From positions 62,001 to 126,000 of the forward strand of contig JAVXUO010000052.1 of the NCBI GenBank assembly GCA_033065855.1: a stretch of 64,000 bases of DNA, written 5' to 3'. The notes beneath the pieces were generated by a model. That model searched no databases. It had not been told where the DNA came from and was given only the letters and a program-made list of their open reading frames with translations. Of this stretch, positions 12,261 through 23,716 are shown one piece after another. The first letter of the stretch is position 1. Every line of letters begins with the position of its first letter. A program made the translations under genes and the position numbers. Origin of the DNA: Escallonia rubra (lineage: Eukaryota; Streptophyta; Magnoliopsida; Escalloniales; Escalloniaceae).

Positions 12261-12470
12261 ATATATTGCTACCCAACCATGGACATGTAATGGGGGGTTT
12301 GATTTAGCAGGAAAACTTGTCTTTGTAGAGAAATGGAGGGTTGTGTGTGGGTGGGGGAGGGCGGACAGGGAGGTGTTTGGGTTTTTTTGTTCCTTTTCTT
12401 TTTGGGTTCTTTGGATGTAACAAAATTAACAGGAGGTTTTCCAAATGGAGTGTATATAGAGAGAGAAAGT

Positions 12471-12504
12471 ACAGACACAGACACAGACACAGACACACAC
12501 ACAC

Positions 12505-12539
<35 letters not shown>
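12471..12539. repeat. Compound microsatellite (ACAGAC)n(AC)n(AT)n(AG)n
   Basis: An uninterrupted run moves from ACAGAC units through AC, AT and AG dinucleotides. It sits upstream of the inferred HWS leader exon, so length changes could affect promoter spacing. Several 100-aa ORFs reading through it are low-complexity artefacts. Confidence 0.9.
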
Positions 12540-12622
12540 AGGCCGAGACAGTTTTTCAAGGGAAAGACTTTAATGGTGTGTGTGCGGGTGTGTGGGGGGT
12601 GGGGAATGACGATGAAAAGAAA

Positions 12623-13561
12623 GGGGTTAATTACATTTACCGCCCACTGAGGTTTGCCTTTATTACACACAGTTGCATGTAGTTTAAAAAATTATACTCA
12701 GCACACTAGGGTTACCGAAAGTAACTGATGTCACATTATTGGGTTCTTTTCCTGCTGAAACTGCCCTCGAAAGAATTTTCTATTTTTTTCCTCTTTTATT
12801 TTGTTGGCATTTACTTACTAATATATTATTTTATTTTCCGGTATTTCCCATCCTCAATCTGTTATCTCATTCACACCATTCTATTTCTCATAGCTATATA
12901 CGTCAGATCTATTGTCTAGATTCGATCTAAGCAGATCGATAAAGATTCGCGATCGTATTTAATCTTTTTGTGTTATTGGCCATCCATCTCTTTGATGTGC
13001 TCAGGTGGCTATTAGAAGATAACTTCATCGACGGTTTTGAGCATCTATGGAGCTTCATCTATCTGCGGCGAGCTATAAGTGCTGGTGGGTACGGCGGCGA
13101 GAATAGAAGAGGCATGGTAGGTATTTGTTGGTTGGTGTGCAGGTAATAGTGAGTGGGGCGGTAATGGCGGCGCGGTGGCGGTAGTGGTGAAATGGAGGAG
13201 ACTGAAGAAGATTTGACAATGGCTTATTAAGGCTGACCGAATGGGTGTTCGTATTGATGTTCAGCTAGCATTTGGCGACAATCGATTTATGTCATTGGAT
13301 CTTGAAAATATAATTTCCTTCATATCCATTATACACAATTTTCTGTGTGACAGTAATTTTGTGTAAAGATTTGACAGAAGATTTTTAATTTCTTTTAGGA
13401 ATGAATATTCCGTAATGTAAAGGGTATCACAGTCTTTTTGCGTCTCTGTTAAGTCGTGAGCTTAGAAAGTCTGACCCGGTGCACATCGTAATTTTTAAAA
13501 CCAAAAGTTGTCTTGTGTAATAAATAAAAAAAAACCTCAATTGTGCCAATTGTAGTTAACT
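12623..13561. mobile_element. Non-autonomous Mutator-like element with inverted ends and 9-bp target duplication
   Basis: The left end GGGGTTAATTACATTTACCG continues CCCACTGAGGTTTGCC, then TTTATTACACAC. The reverse complement of the right end is AGTTAACTACAATTGGCAC, then AATTGAGGTTTTT and TTTATTACACAAG. The two agree over about 45 bp with mismatches. The flanking 9-mers are GAAAAGAAA (12614-12622) and AAAAAGAAA (13562-13570), 8 of 9 identical, as expected for Mutator insertions. No transposase is encoded. A GC-rich patch at 13080-13200 might be captured DNA but I do not recognise it. Confidence 0.72.
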
Positions 13562-13570
13562 AAAAAGAAA

Positions 13571-16500
13571 AACTTTAAAAGAAAAGGGAAATGTAATGCT
13601 CTCTTACGTGTTTTCTGCGTCTTTTAAAGCTTTCCTCCATTGCCATCTTACACATATTCTTTGCGTGGGTACTTTTTTGGCCTAATTCATGGTGTTTATA
13701 ATATTCCTGTTTGAGAAGATTATTGAGTTTTCCATATTCCCACTTCATTTTGTTACTAAAAAGTACATTAGCAACACAATAAAGTGCCAACATACATGTA
13801 AAGATGTGGCAAAAGTCGTATTTTTTTAGCAAATGTTGGTTTAGATTTTTAACTCAAAAGATCTTTCTTTTGGCGCGAGACAGTTTTAATAGAGATTAAA
13901 ACAATAAACAATTGTTTGCCCCATTTATGTAACGCATGACAACAAAATTTTCACATATATTTAGAGATGGCAACCACTCTGACATATGTTTGCTAGCATA
14001 AGTGCAAACCAAAATGGGATTTTTGTTTACCTCAACCAACTTCCTAGCAGATGCTACTCGGTTGTGTACTTCCGTACTTAACTCTTTCGACTTTTCTTTT
14101 CGCTCTAACGGAAAAAAAAAAATTGATAATACAGGTGTGATGGTCCAAGTGAGACTCATCAACTGAATATTTATCTACTAAATAAAAATAGCCTTATCAA
14201 ATAGAGTTCTTATTTGTTCATGTATGGCTTACAAGAAAGAAATAAATTTCTTTATTTTAAAGTTTTATAACAGTTAAACTGATCACCCACAGGGGCACTA
14301 GCTTTTGGAAACTTTGGGGGGTCCAGTTTTTGGGTGTTAAACGCACTATGTTCGGCAGGCCTTCTTTACCTAACTAAATTTCCCCATTGTAGTATTACGT
14401 GTTTTCTCGGGTTAAAAAGGTATTCTCTTTCTTTTCAACCCAAGATAAATTCATTTCTATCAAGGTTTTCAGATTCAATATTCTGCTTCATGTCCTGCTC
14501 TAACATTTTCCCGTGGCAATATCTAGCTCAAAATTAATCGGTACTAAAGGAGGCGTTCATAGTATTTATTTGTTGAGTTGTAAATTGTATTTTTTTCGAT
14601 ATAAGATTACGTCTCAACATACATTCTCTCATGCGGGTAATTTTTTTTTTTAATGGACTAAACACGTAGACGAATTAAAGTGGGAGACATGTATTTACTT
14701 TTAAATACTGAAAATGAATCAATCTACTCTAATAGCATATGAAAGCATTTAATTCAAAATTAATGGACAATGAAAGGAGAGGGTCACGGAACTTATATAT
14801 GAAACTGTTAAGAACATTTTTTTTTTTTCCAACGTGTGATTTTATTTCAATATCGCAACACCAAATCCAGTATAAAAAGGGTTTCCAACATCTTTTCAAG
14901 AAAATTTCAGAGTAGTTAGCATTACACGGAGCAGTCTGTCACAATGGTGGTGAATACACACGTTTAAAGTTTTGAACAAAGAGGCTGTGGCCATGACAGA
15001 AAGGATTTTAAAGAGTGGGCAACTTTAGGTTGACAAGAGAGCACTCACACGATCCATTTTGCAATTCCTAGGCAGACTATAAGGGCGTAGGCTCTGCAGG
15101 CTGCAGCACAATAATGAGATACACCTCTTTCTTTCTTGAGGCACCATTGAATTCAATGCCTAATTGCGTGCTAAGTGGTAGGGTTTGCTTGCAGCTGTCA
15201 AAAAAATGCTCATAAGTTGGTGCACTTCGTACTTAATATGCCGGTCTATTCAGAAAGTAAAGAAGAAGCAAAGAAAATCTTGCCTAGATAAAAAAAAAAA
15301 AATTCCTTTATTTGTCACAATTTAGATCGTCCATCCGCGAAGAGGGAGACGACACAAAAGCATGAAAATTAACAAAGTTGACTACGCATACTTGTTAGTG
15401 AGAATGCAAGAGGGCAGAACTCGAAAGTAAGTAAAAGAGCGAAAGTAATGATTGAGAGCGAAAGCACTGACCGCTTTTTAAAGATTGTGACTAATACACG
15501 ATAGGTCTTTTGATTTCCCAATTTACAAAAATTTGTCGCAGGTTTCAATTTTTTGTTCTCAAAATAATTTTTTTCTTTTTTTTTTTGCAAGGACTAACCT
15601 TATACCATATAGAAGCAGCAGTGGCGGGTGGAAGGGGGTAGGGGAGCACAGTGAACACGTGCCCACCCCCATCCCTCGGCAAGAAGTTCTTTCTAATATT
15701 ACGACTCTTCTTATGATTATGGTTTTGTTACTTAAGTGTCCTTTTGAGAATTTATTAATAGTAGTTATTCAGAACTTTTAGAAGTTATTGTTCTTTATCC
15801 AAAATACAAATTTGACTCCTGTCAAGTACCATAGAGAAATTCTCACGCTCATAATCTTTTCGCTTTTGTCGTTACAGATCTGTAGTAAAAATGTTCTTTA
15901 TTCTATTTGGGGTTATTTCATTAGCTTTAGTGTCAGAGTATAGAAAATAGAGCGAAATTCTAATTACAAAACGTTCTAAGCTTCATCTTTTATCTCATTT
16001 TGTATCGAACATCTGAAGGCACCTTCTAAATTTTTATGCCGGCCTTATACAACATTCATATCGCCATTTAGAAGCAAAAGCGAAAGCAAGAATTATTTGG
16101 ACCTTCGCGCTCAACGAGGGCAAACTGGTTGATAGTATGAAAGCTGAAAACAACTTTCTGATGTTATTGTTTGCTGGGCCAAGCCAAAGTGGTGAAATGA
16201 GCTTTCATTTAGTGGCCACCAGGCACATGTTCATATTTTGCAGCTCTTCTGAGGCTTTTTTTAGGTCAAATGATGCATGCTTAAGCATATAACTTGTGGT
16301 ATCAAATCAGTAACCCTTATGTACTGCTGTTAGTATAAAAGAGAGTAATAATGGACGTGTCTGCCACTGTTTTTTCGGTTTGTGCTTACAATTGAATTCT
16401 CATTTAATACTGGACACCGCAGTGAAGGACAACGATCGACCGACCGACCGACCGACCACGCCGGCCTTCAGCGAACGGCGCCACCACAATAATAGAGATG

Positions 16501-17969
16501 GGAGCGGCGCTGCTGCCGCCTCCCCTGCCTTAAGACTGCTTGCATCACCCGCAAGAAAAACAGATTTGAATGTCGATATTGACAATTACCGGTACTAAAA
16601 CACCGGCCATCGCCAAAAGGACCAACCAACAATTGCAACCCCGGCGCCGCCACTCCATTTCTCAGTCGGTGTTAGATCATCTTACAGTTCCTTCGCCAGA
16701 ATCACCCCCGTGATCCCTAAAACCTAGAACTCAAATTTTCAATTAAATGTCTTAACTGCAATCTGAGATAAATTAAAAGTAGCGACGACGACATCTTACG
16801 GCCAATCACGATGTCAATTTGGCACTTGAGGAGCACAGTTGAGGTAAGGTAGGTTAGCATGATTCACTGAGAACTCCGAGGAAACTATGTGTGGGAGTCA
16901 ACAGTGACCATGGGAAGGTGGGCGGCAGTGGACGGCGGCGACGATGGAGAAAGGTGTGGAAAGCGAGTGACATTGACGATGGAAAGGTGACGAAGGCGAA
17001 GGCGAAGGCAGTGATGATGGAGAAGGCGGGTAATGGTGACCATGGGAAAGTGGCGGCGGTGCTGCCGGTGAAGCTGCTCGTGGATGTGGTCGAAGGTTAT
17101 GAACATAGAGAAAAATTAAGAAAACAAAAGTTAATTAAATAATTAAAATGACGTGTTACATATTGTTTTCTTTTTCTTTCCGTTGGATTCGTCATTTTTA
17201 TTTTGTCAATTATTTAGATGGATTTGCATGAACTCCATGTGTGTAGCGCGTAGACGTTTAACTAATGCTAATACATGTACGTACCAATTGAATTCATATA
17301 ATTTAGATTACGTCAATTTCATGAACACGAGTTATTAAGCACTTAAGTACCGAAAGAAATTGCTATATTTGCTCAAATTAAATGGTTCAGGCGTCGTTCG
17401 AGAACACTTAGAGAGCTTCACATGAGAAACATGCGGTCGAAGATAGTCCACAAGGTCTTCGAAATTTTATCTAAGCCTCATGGTAGCTTTGACTGAATCA
17501 TTTGATCGTATTGGATCATGTTTTAGTCCAACCTTGACCATGATTAACTGCGTCTTCAAAAATGCATATCAGTTACTATTTTATTCGAAAGAAGGTTAGT
17601 ATTTTTATACCGTAATAAAAAATTGGTTAAATTTTAATGCGTATTACATGATGGCTTTCTTGGTGGCCAAAGGTCAGTTCATGTCGCATGACATAATACG
17701 CCAACTTTATAAGCAAGTCAAGACGTTTTAATAGTCTTGCATGCGATCTTGTGTATACGAAACACGATTTTCTTTTCCTTTTCTTTATCCTTCTCTTTCT
17801 TTTCTTTAATCGATGCCTCCACATGATAAAACAACAAATGGAATAGAACAATTCCCATGGGATATGCGATCTAATGCCAATCCTAACACAAGTACAAGCA
17901 ATATAGAAACAGAGTGGGATTACAAATATGATAAATTACCTTCCCCTTTGATGTATAATAATGCAAGAC
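13571..17969. other. Intergenic, AT-rich, no gene recognised
   Basis: Six-frame reading shows only short unrelated ORFs. A (CGAC)n tetranucleotide run occupies about 16433-16457. A GC-richer patch around 16890-17090 has a degenerate GGCGA/GGTGA repeat character. Neither shows a protein domain. Confidence 0.6.
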
Positions 17970-18240
17970 CTTTTTTTTGATAAAAAATGGTAGGATCGTA
18001 AGACTTTGATCTAACCGGTATAAACATTGCACTCGAAAACCTATAAGATCACCACATACATCTGAATCTCCGATTGTCGCACTTATGCCAGTGTCAAAGT
18101 GCACGGATAACTCACGTGTGGAACACATATAGGGCGATAATGTATATTTGCTCCCAAAGAGGCTCCGAGCAGGAGACTCAAACCCAAGTAATATAATTGG
18201 AGTGAGAGTCTAAAAACCGCTTAAGCAACTCCTTATTAGT
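17970..18240 (-). mobile_element. Candidate tRNA-derived SINE
   Basis: Read on the minus strand the sequence begins AAGGAGTTGCTTAAGCGG (A-box-like). About 45 bp later it has GGGTTTGAGTCTCC (B-box-like), and it ends near an A-rich tail (the T run at 17971-17978 on the plus strand). That order and size fit a plant SINE. I could not find matching target duplications, so family membership is unproven. Confidence 0.45.
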
Positions 18241-18244
18241 GGGG

Positions 18245-19689
18245 AGATGAAAGACGGAGAACTATCTATCGGGTCCAAGCAAGTGGGCATTGACCTTAAC
18301 AATTGGGAAATGAATGTGCCAGTACTGAAAAGAGAAGCTAAGTGGCAATCCCACCATAACAACTCCTTTCCAGCCAAGCCATTTTGCGCACACTAAAAGT
18401 CATGACTCATCTTTCACTTCAAATAGTTTACTGATACTCCCTCCTAAACAACTTCAAAAGAGTTGCATATGCTTTTGTCCCTTTATATTTGTGTGATTGT
18501 GAGTAGCCGCCACCAGATACATTTCAAACATGAAGTCATGAAGAATGAGACGCATTGTGTCGATTGTAGAAGCCAGATTTTGCTTCAGCAGATTCTAAGC
18601 TATAGTAATTAGTTGCAACTCAACTCTGCAATCACTGCCCTAATATAGAAACAGGGCAGAGCAAATGTAGCGGCAATGTTCAATTTTTCGTTAAACGATT
18701 TCGCTATCAAAAAGTTACAAGTCATCTTTGAAATGCGTCTATTCACGACTATTCTGTATGTCTGTCTCTTGAGACTTGATAAAAAAATAAACATAAACAA
18801 AGTCATACAATGTTTTGAGTACAGTACGTATGCCGTTCATCTTTACGCTAAAAATCAATCGTTTTGTATACAATAACAAGGTGAAATAACTTATGAGCGT
18901 AAACGAAGAACCCTCTTTTTTTCTTTTTCTTTTTCTTTTTCAAAGTTCAATTCTTCTCATTTTCACAATGTCAAATCCATGAAAGAATCATATTTTCCCA
19001 GACAAATTGGGCTGAACCACCCTTTTCAGTTTTCATCTGCCCACCAATGGTAAACAGCCACGAAAGTAACAGATAAAAAAAAGGGTGAGGACACACCAAA
19101 TATTAATCAAATGGTCAAATCAGAAAAGACCCACAAATCACACCCTCAGCAGTCAAAATCCAACTCTGACCACAGATTGACAGGGCCTCAAGTTTTTAGG
19201 GGCTAAACATTGTATGTACTATGTAGTAACACACGTTAATGTTTTCTCAATGTAACCGAACTTTTTAAGTCAACACCAGAGACCATACACGCTCGACACG
19301 TGTGTCCCGGACATCAAGTCATATGTGACGCGACAGAGGGTGGGATGATAGCGTACGCCGGCGTGCTGAAAACCGGCGCGGGGCCCGGACATGCGAGGAT
19401 CGGGGCCCCTCACCGGACCCAGACCGGGGGCGTCAGATCGCATGGATTCGGATGGATAAGTAGACCACAGGTGTACAGTCCTTTCTGGCTTCTTTGGCAC
19501 GCATGTCGATTTGTGATTGGTGGGTGCAAATCAATCGTTCTGTGCAGCATGTCTTTTCCGGGGCTGCTCAGATGTCCTGCCTTGTCTCCATGATTCGTAT
19601 TCAGACATCGCAACTTCCCCGGGGTAATTAAGAAAATATAATATCCTTATCGTTTGGTTTCAGACCGATGAGAAATTTGATCGTTAAAA
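18245..19689. other. Intergenic, with a small GC-rich island and a G-box palindrome
   Basis: Most of this is AT-rich without exons. Around 19290-19460 there is a sharply GC-richer patch containing GACACGTGTG (a CACGTG G-box core). It has short ORFs on both strands but none with a recognisable domain. It could be a relic exon or promoter. Confidence 0.45.
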
Positions 19690-19863
19690 TATTGAGTAAT
19701 ACACACGGCACCCTTGAAGTGTACTTTAAAATATATGCGATTCTATTATTTTTTTATTACAATTCGCTTTCTGGGCTTGTACCTACATTTTATGGGGTTA
19801 CACAAACTTAGCAGAAAACCTGACTCCGTTTGGAGATTCTCTGACAAACCATTTTTGTTTTTT

Positions 19864-21065
19864 GGATCATTTGCACATAAAATCTTATAGTTTGAGGGTT
19901 TGTGCGCATTTCACCTTGCTCTATCAATTTTGGCATAATCCACCTCACTGTTCATTAATTTGTGTTCAATTTACAAATTAAACGGCTGAAATCCAATTTA
20001 TTGGACGGCCGCCAAATTTTTAAGGGTAAAAAAGTCAATTCAACCCCCAAACCACATTGGCAGCCACATCAGCCTTAATCACCCATTTCAACCTCTTGTC
20101 CAACCCCATCCCAACCTTCCTTATCCCCAAAGGCAGCTTCAGCTTTGCCAATGTCGGCATCGCCTCCTCCGTCCTTTTCTCGCCTTCTTCGCCTTCTTCT
20201 CCTTCGACATCTCTCGCCTCAACTAGTTGTGCCTCTTCATCGCACTACCGCTGTTGATGCCCTATTGCCGCCGTTGAGGCCCCCGAGAAGGCGGTCTTCC
20301 TCTGCAATGATATCTCCGAGCTATCCCTCGCCGGCGCACAAAAGCTCGTCGAGTACCTAGAAGACAAGTTGAACATCACCGTCACCGCCTTCGGCGCTGC
20401 TACCATTGCTGCTCCAGGCATTGCTGTGGAGGTGCCTGCCATCGTCAGGGAGAAGACGGAGTTTGACGTAGTCTTCGAATGTTAGGTTTGGACGGTGCTA
20501 GCGCCGTTGGGGGTTTGGAGAGGGCTGGTGGGGGGAAACGTTGGACGACTCTGTGATGGTGGGAGGTTGGAACGACTTTATGATGAAGGTGGGTTAGACG
20601 GCGCTGCAGTGGTGGGGTTTGGACAGCGCTGTAGTGGTTGGGTTTAGACGGTGGTAGCGCCGTTGGGGGTTTGGAGGCATTGCCGTGGGTGGGTTTGGAC
20701 TGCGCTGGTGGGGTTGGCATGTGTCTGAACCATCACCTTGGCCTTTTCTGTAGAGCTTTGGATTTTGCCGGTCAAAGAATTTGTGTTGGGCAGTGGTGAT
20801 GTGGTTTGCACAGGTGGATGGTTTTGATTAGGCCAACATTTGGTGAGGTGGACATGTGATTGCCAAGGTGGATTGGATAATTGAAGTCACAAATTTGCCC
20901 CTCAGAAATTGACAGGTATCCGAAAAATTGGCTTCAACCCGTCACCGTCAATTGATAAATTAAGCACAAATTAACAAACAGTGAGGTAAATTGCGCCAAA
21001 ATTGAAACAGTAAGGTGAAATGCGCACAAACCTTCAAACTATAGGGTTTTATGTGCAAATGATCC
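19864..21065. mobile_element. Pack-MULE copy 1, long terminal inverted repeats, carries plastid L12 fragment
   Basis: Termini are GGATCATTTGCACATAAAA at the left and its exact inverse TTTTATGTGCAAATGATCC at the right. The inverted similarity continues for roughly 190 bp with mismatches (the TTTGTGCGCATTTCACCTT and ACCTCACTGTT words recur). The element is flanked by an exact 9-bp duplication TTGTTTTTT (19855-19863 and 21066-21074). Size, long inverted repeats and 9-bp duplication are hallmarks of Mutator-type Pack-MULEs. It carries a gene fragment and no transposase. Confidence 0.9.
20057..20485 (+). pseudogene. Captured 5' part of a plastid ribosomal protein L12 (bL12c) gene
   Basis: The reading CPIAAVEAPEKAVFLCNDIS runs on to ELSLAGAQKLVEYLEDKLNI, then TVTAFGAATIAAPGIAVEV and EKTEFDVVFE. 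This is the N-terminal dimerisation helix region, the Ala-rich hinge and the EKTEFDVV motif opening the C-terminal domain of chloroplast L12. Upstream, a reading starting MAATSALITHF in a different frame (with TTG in place of ATG) resembles a transit peptide, so at least one frameshift separates the two. A TAG ends the reading where the C-terminal domain should continue. It is a truncated, non-functional capture inside a Pack-MULE. Confidence 0.85.
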
Positions 21066-21164
21066 TTGTTTTTTTAATGCCCAAACTGCCATTCCTTTAT
21101 TGAGTCAAAACCAAACTTGTCTTTTTGCGTTTTTAAACATCCAAATAATATTTGAGAATTTAAA

Positions 21165-21224
21165 TTGTACAACTAACAATGCATGTTGTACAACCAATAA
21201 TGCATGTTGTACAACAAATAATAC
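21165..21224. repeat. Three-copy 21-bp tandem repeat
   Basis: Units TTGTACAACTAACAATGCATG, TTGTACAACCAATAATGCATG (21 bp each, quoted for period) and a partial third follow head to tail within the outer Mutator-like element. Confidence 0.8.
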
Positions 21225-22233
21225 AGGAGCAATTTACATTGCAAGCCCTATCATCAAAAACTCCAACAACATTGTTGTTAACGCCATCAATCCCACCGGA
21301 ATTAGCACCACGACCACCAAGCCTACGCCGACAACACCCTCGACCAATCACGACCCACTAACAGCCCCACCAACGGCCATCACACTGCCTCGCGCCACTA
21401 CCCGGCAACACCGTCCTGCAACACTGTTGGCAACGCCCTAGCTAGCAACGCCTTGCGGCGTATCAAAGATACCCACAAACGGCCACCATACTGTCCCGCC
21501 AACGGCCACCAAACAACCCCACCAACGACCACCAAAACCCATCCCCAGACCACCAAATCGTTGTGGTTGTCAGTTTGTATGATATGTGTGGTATACAACT
21601 GCAGGTAATTGCCGATCGGTGTGATGTGTGTGTTCGTGCGTGTGTGAGAAAGAGAAAAAGAGATGGGTACTGGAGACCACACTGCCCCGCCGCGACCCAC
21701 CACCGCCAGCGCAACCCACATATAAATCCGGCCCGCCCACAACCACCCACGGCCATCGTAGCACACCCCATAATCACCAACGGCCACCAATCACAAAACC
21801 CAAGGGCCACCCACAACCACCCACGCATCCCGTCTCGAGTCAACAGACCCACCAATGGCCACCATACTGCCCCGCCAGGGCCCAACAATGTCAGCCCATC
21901 CACATTTAAATCCGGCCCACCCACGGCCATCCTGTTACACCCACAACCACCAACAATCACCAATCACAAAACCTGGATACCTTACTCCTTGGTGGCTTAC
22001 ATTGTGTTGCTCTGGCTTGGTCAAGGGTTCAAGACATGGTAGAAAGAGGAAAAGGAAGAGAGAAAAAAAATGACCAAACAAAATTTGTGAGGGCAAAAAT
22101 GTCTTTTTTGCGTCAAAACTGTTAACACCATTAGAAAAATCGAGAGTTAGGGAGCAGAGTGTAATAAAAAAAGATAGGCGGAACCGTGTGTAATTTAGAG
22201 TAAACCTCATGAGCGTCGAGAGTAATTTACCCT

Positions 22234-23716
22234 AAAATCTTTTACTCATGTTAACTAATACAGTCCTAAATTAATCGGTAGTGTTTGACGCGCATATTTA
22301 TCTAGGATATATATTAAACTTTATGAAAGAAAGAAGGAAGGAAGGAAGGAAGTCGGAAGTGGATAGGAGAGAGAAAATGGATTAGTGTGTAATTAAATAT
22401 GGTGAGAAAATAAAATGAAAACAGTGAAGAATAGTAAATAAAGAAATAAATCTTGGAATCCTTCTTAATTCAAAAAATGATTAATTTTTTAACAACATCT
22501 CAAAAAAGGAAATACGATCAATTTTTTTAAGACAGAAAGAGTAATTTTTTTTCGTCTTTCATGGGCGTTTCTTTTGTGGCATCTGTAATTAATCAAGATT
22601 ATTGTAGATAATTCAGGACTCATGATCAATAATCATGCAATCTTTATTATACTTTCCTATCCTGTAAAACAAAGAAATTTACTCTTAGAAGTAGGAAAAG
22701 TGGGACAAGGGTCACGTTTCATGTGCGATTTAAAAACTTTACCAACTCTTATAGTTTGATTTTAAAGAGACCTGTATTAATTAATAACCTTGAAAATTTA
22801 AAATTTTGTGGGTTGGGCTAGTCCTTCATCTCGTAATATTTTAACTGTGTACTAATAGAAGCCTCACTATAACTGGGTTGGGCTAGTCCTTCATCTCGTA
22901 AGATTTTTGGCTAATTTGAGAGTAGTAGCCAAAATCAAGTGCTAGTCCTAACTCCTAAGAACCTTTTCAAGAGAGGAGTTTTATTGATCGTCAAGAAGGG
23001 TAAGAATTGGGGTGGATGAGATTGGGTTTTATTTGGAGAAATCATCTTTCTTTGTAAAAAGGGTTGGGCTTGGGCTTGGGCTGGGATGACTATCAGACTA
23101 GCCGAACAAAAGAAAGATATTATATCCAAGTCCACATCAAAACAGACCCACATTGAGCCTAGTAGACACAACCAGAGACAGTAGTAGTCCACCGTGGTCT
23201 TAACTAGCCAGTAGTAGTCCACCGTGGTCTTTGATTACGATATTCAAGTTACAAAAAATGGTTATTCGTATTGAAATTATCTATTGGTGTTAAAATTCAT
23301 TACACTTTTGCAAGCCGATACGAATGAAGTGAATTCCAATATAAAAAGAGTTGATGAATAGTATTTGATTTTAAAAAACATGATAACTAAAACAAAAAGA
23401 AACTAAAAATATGAATTAGAAAATAGAGAAAATGATAACGAAATAAAACGGACGCAGAGTTTGACATGCCGTTGCAAAAAATTTCTTTCCTTTTTAGTCA
23501 AATATCGTAAAATATCGTTTCCAAAAAAATTCATGAAAACTGCAGTGACAATTTCATCAAGCTCCCCTCAACCTCACCGAAAAACAAAGCTCAAAAACTA
23601 AAAATATTTCATTCAATGGAATTTTTAGCTACAAACAACACAAATCTCACGGTATTTACCGACGTCCATGTATGATCTCGACCGTTTATCAGCAACGAAG
23701 CAATCGGAACCGTCCA
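22234..23716. other. Intergenic with short direct repeats
   Basis: Exact 27-bp copies beginning GGGTTGGGCTAGTCCTTC occur at 22810-22836 and 22875-22901. A 23-bp sequence beginning CAGTAGTAGTCCACCGTGG occurs at 23179-23201 and 23209-23231. A (GAAG)n run lies near 22327-22351. The segment 22340-22560 has a weak Stowaway-like end (TTACTCTTTCTGTCTTAAAA on the minus strand) but no partner end was found. No exon is recognised. Confidence 0.55.

Larger units (their letters stand above)
19690..22233. mobile_element. Mutator-like element hosting a nested Pack-MULE
   Basis: The left arm (from 19690: GAGTAATACACACGGCACCC, TGTACTTTAAAATATATGCG, then TTTTTTTATTACAATTCGC) aligns with the reverse complement of the right arm (GGGTAAATTACTCTCGACGC, GAGGTTTACTCTAAATTACA, then TTTTTTTATTACACTCTGC). 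The termini are in the same family as 12623-13561. After removing the nested 19864-21065 element, about 1.3 kb remains, mostly a C-rich run of degenerate CCACCAACGGCCA-like words (21290-21960). No transposase is encoded. I see no clean target duplication, so the outer boundaries are approximate. Confidence 0.6.

Noticed and set aside
12269..12682. 100-133 codon ORFs on both strands
   Set aside because: They read through the compound microsatellite (runs of Thr-His or Arg-Glu) and cannot be trusted as genes.
21398..22073. Overlapping 90-166 codon ORFs on both strands
   Set aside because: They arise from the degenerate CCACCAACGG filler inside a Mutator-like element; composition is biased and no domain is seen.
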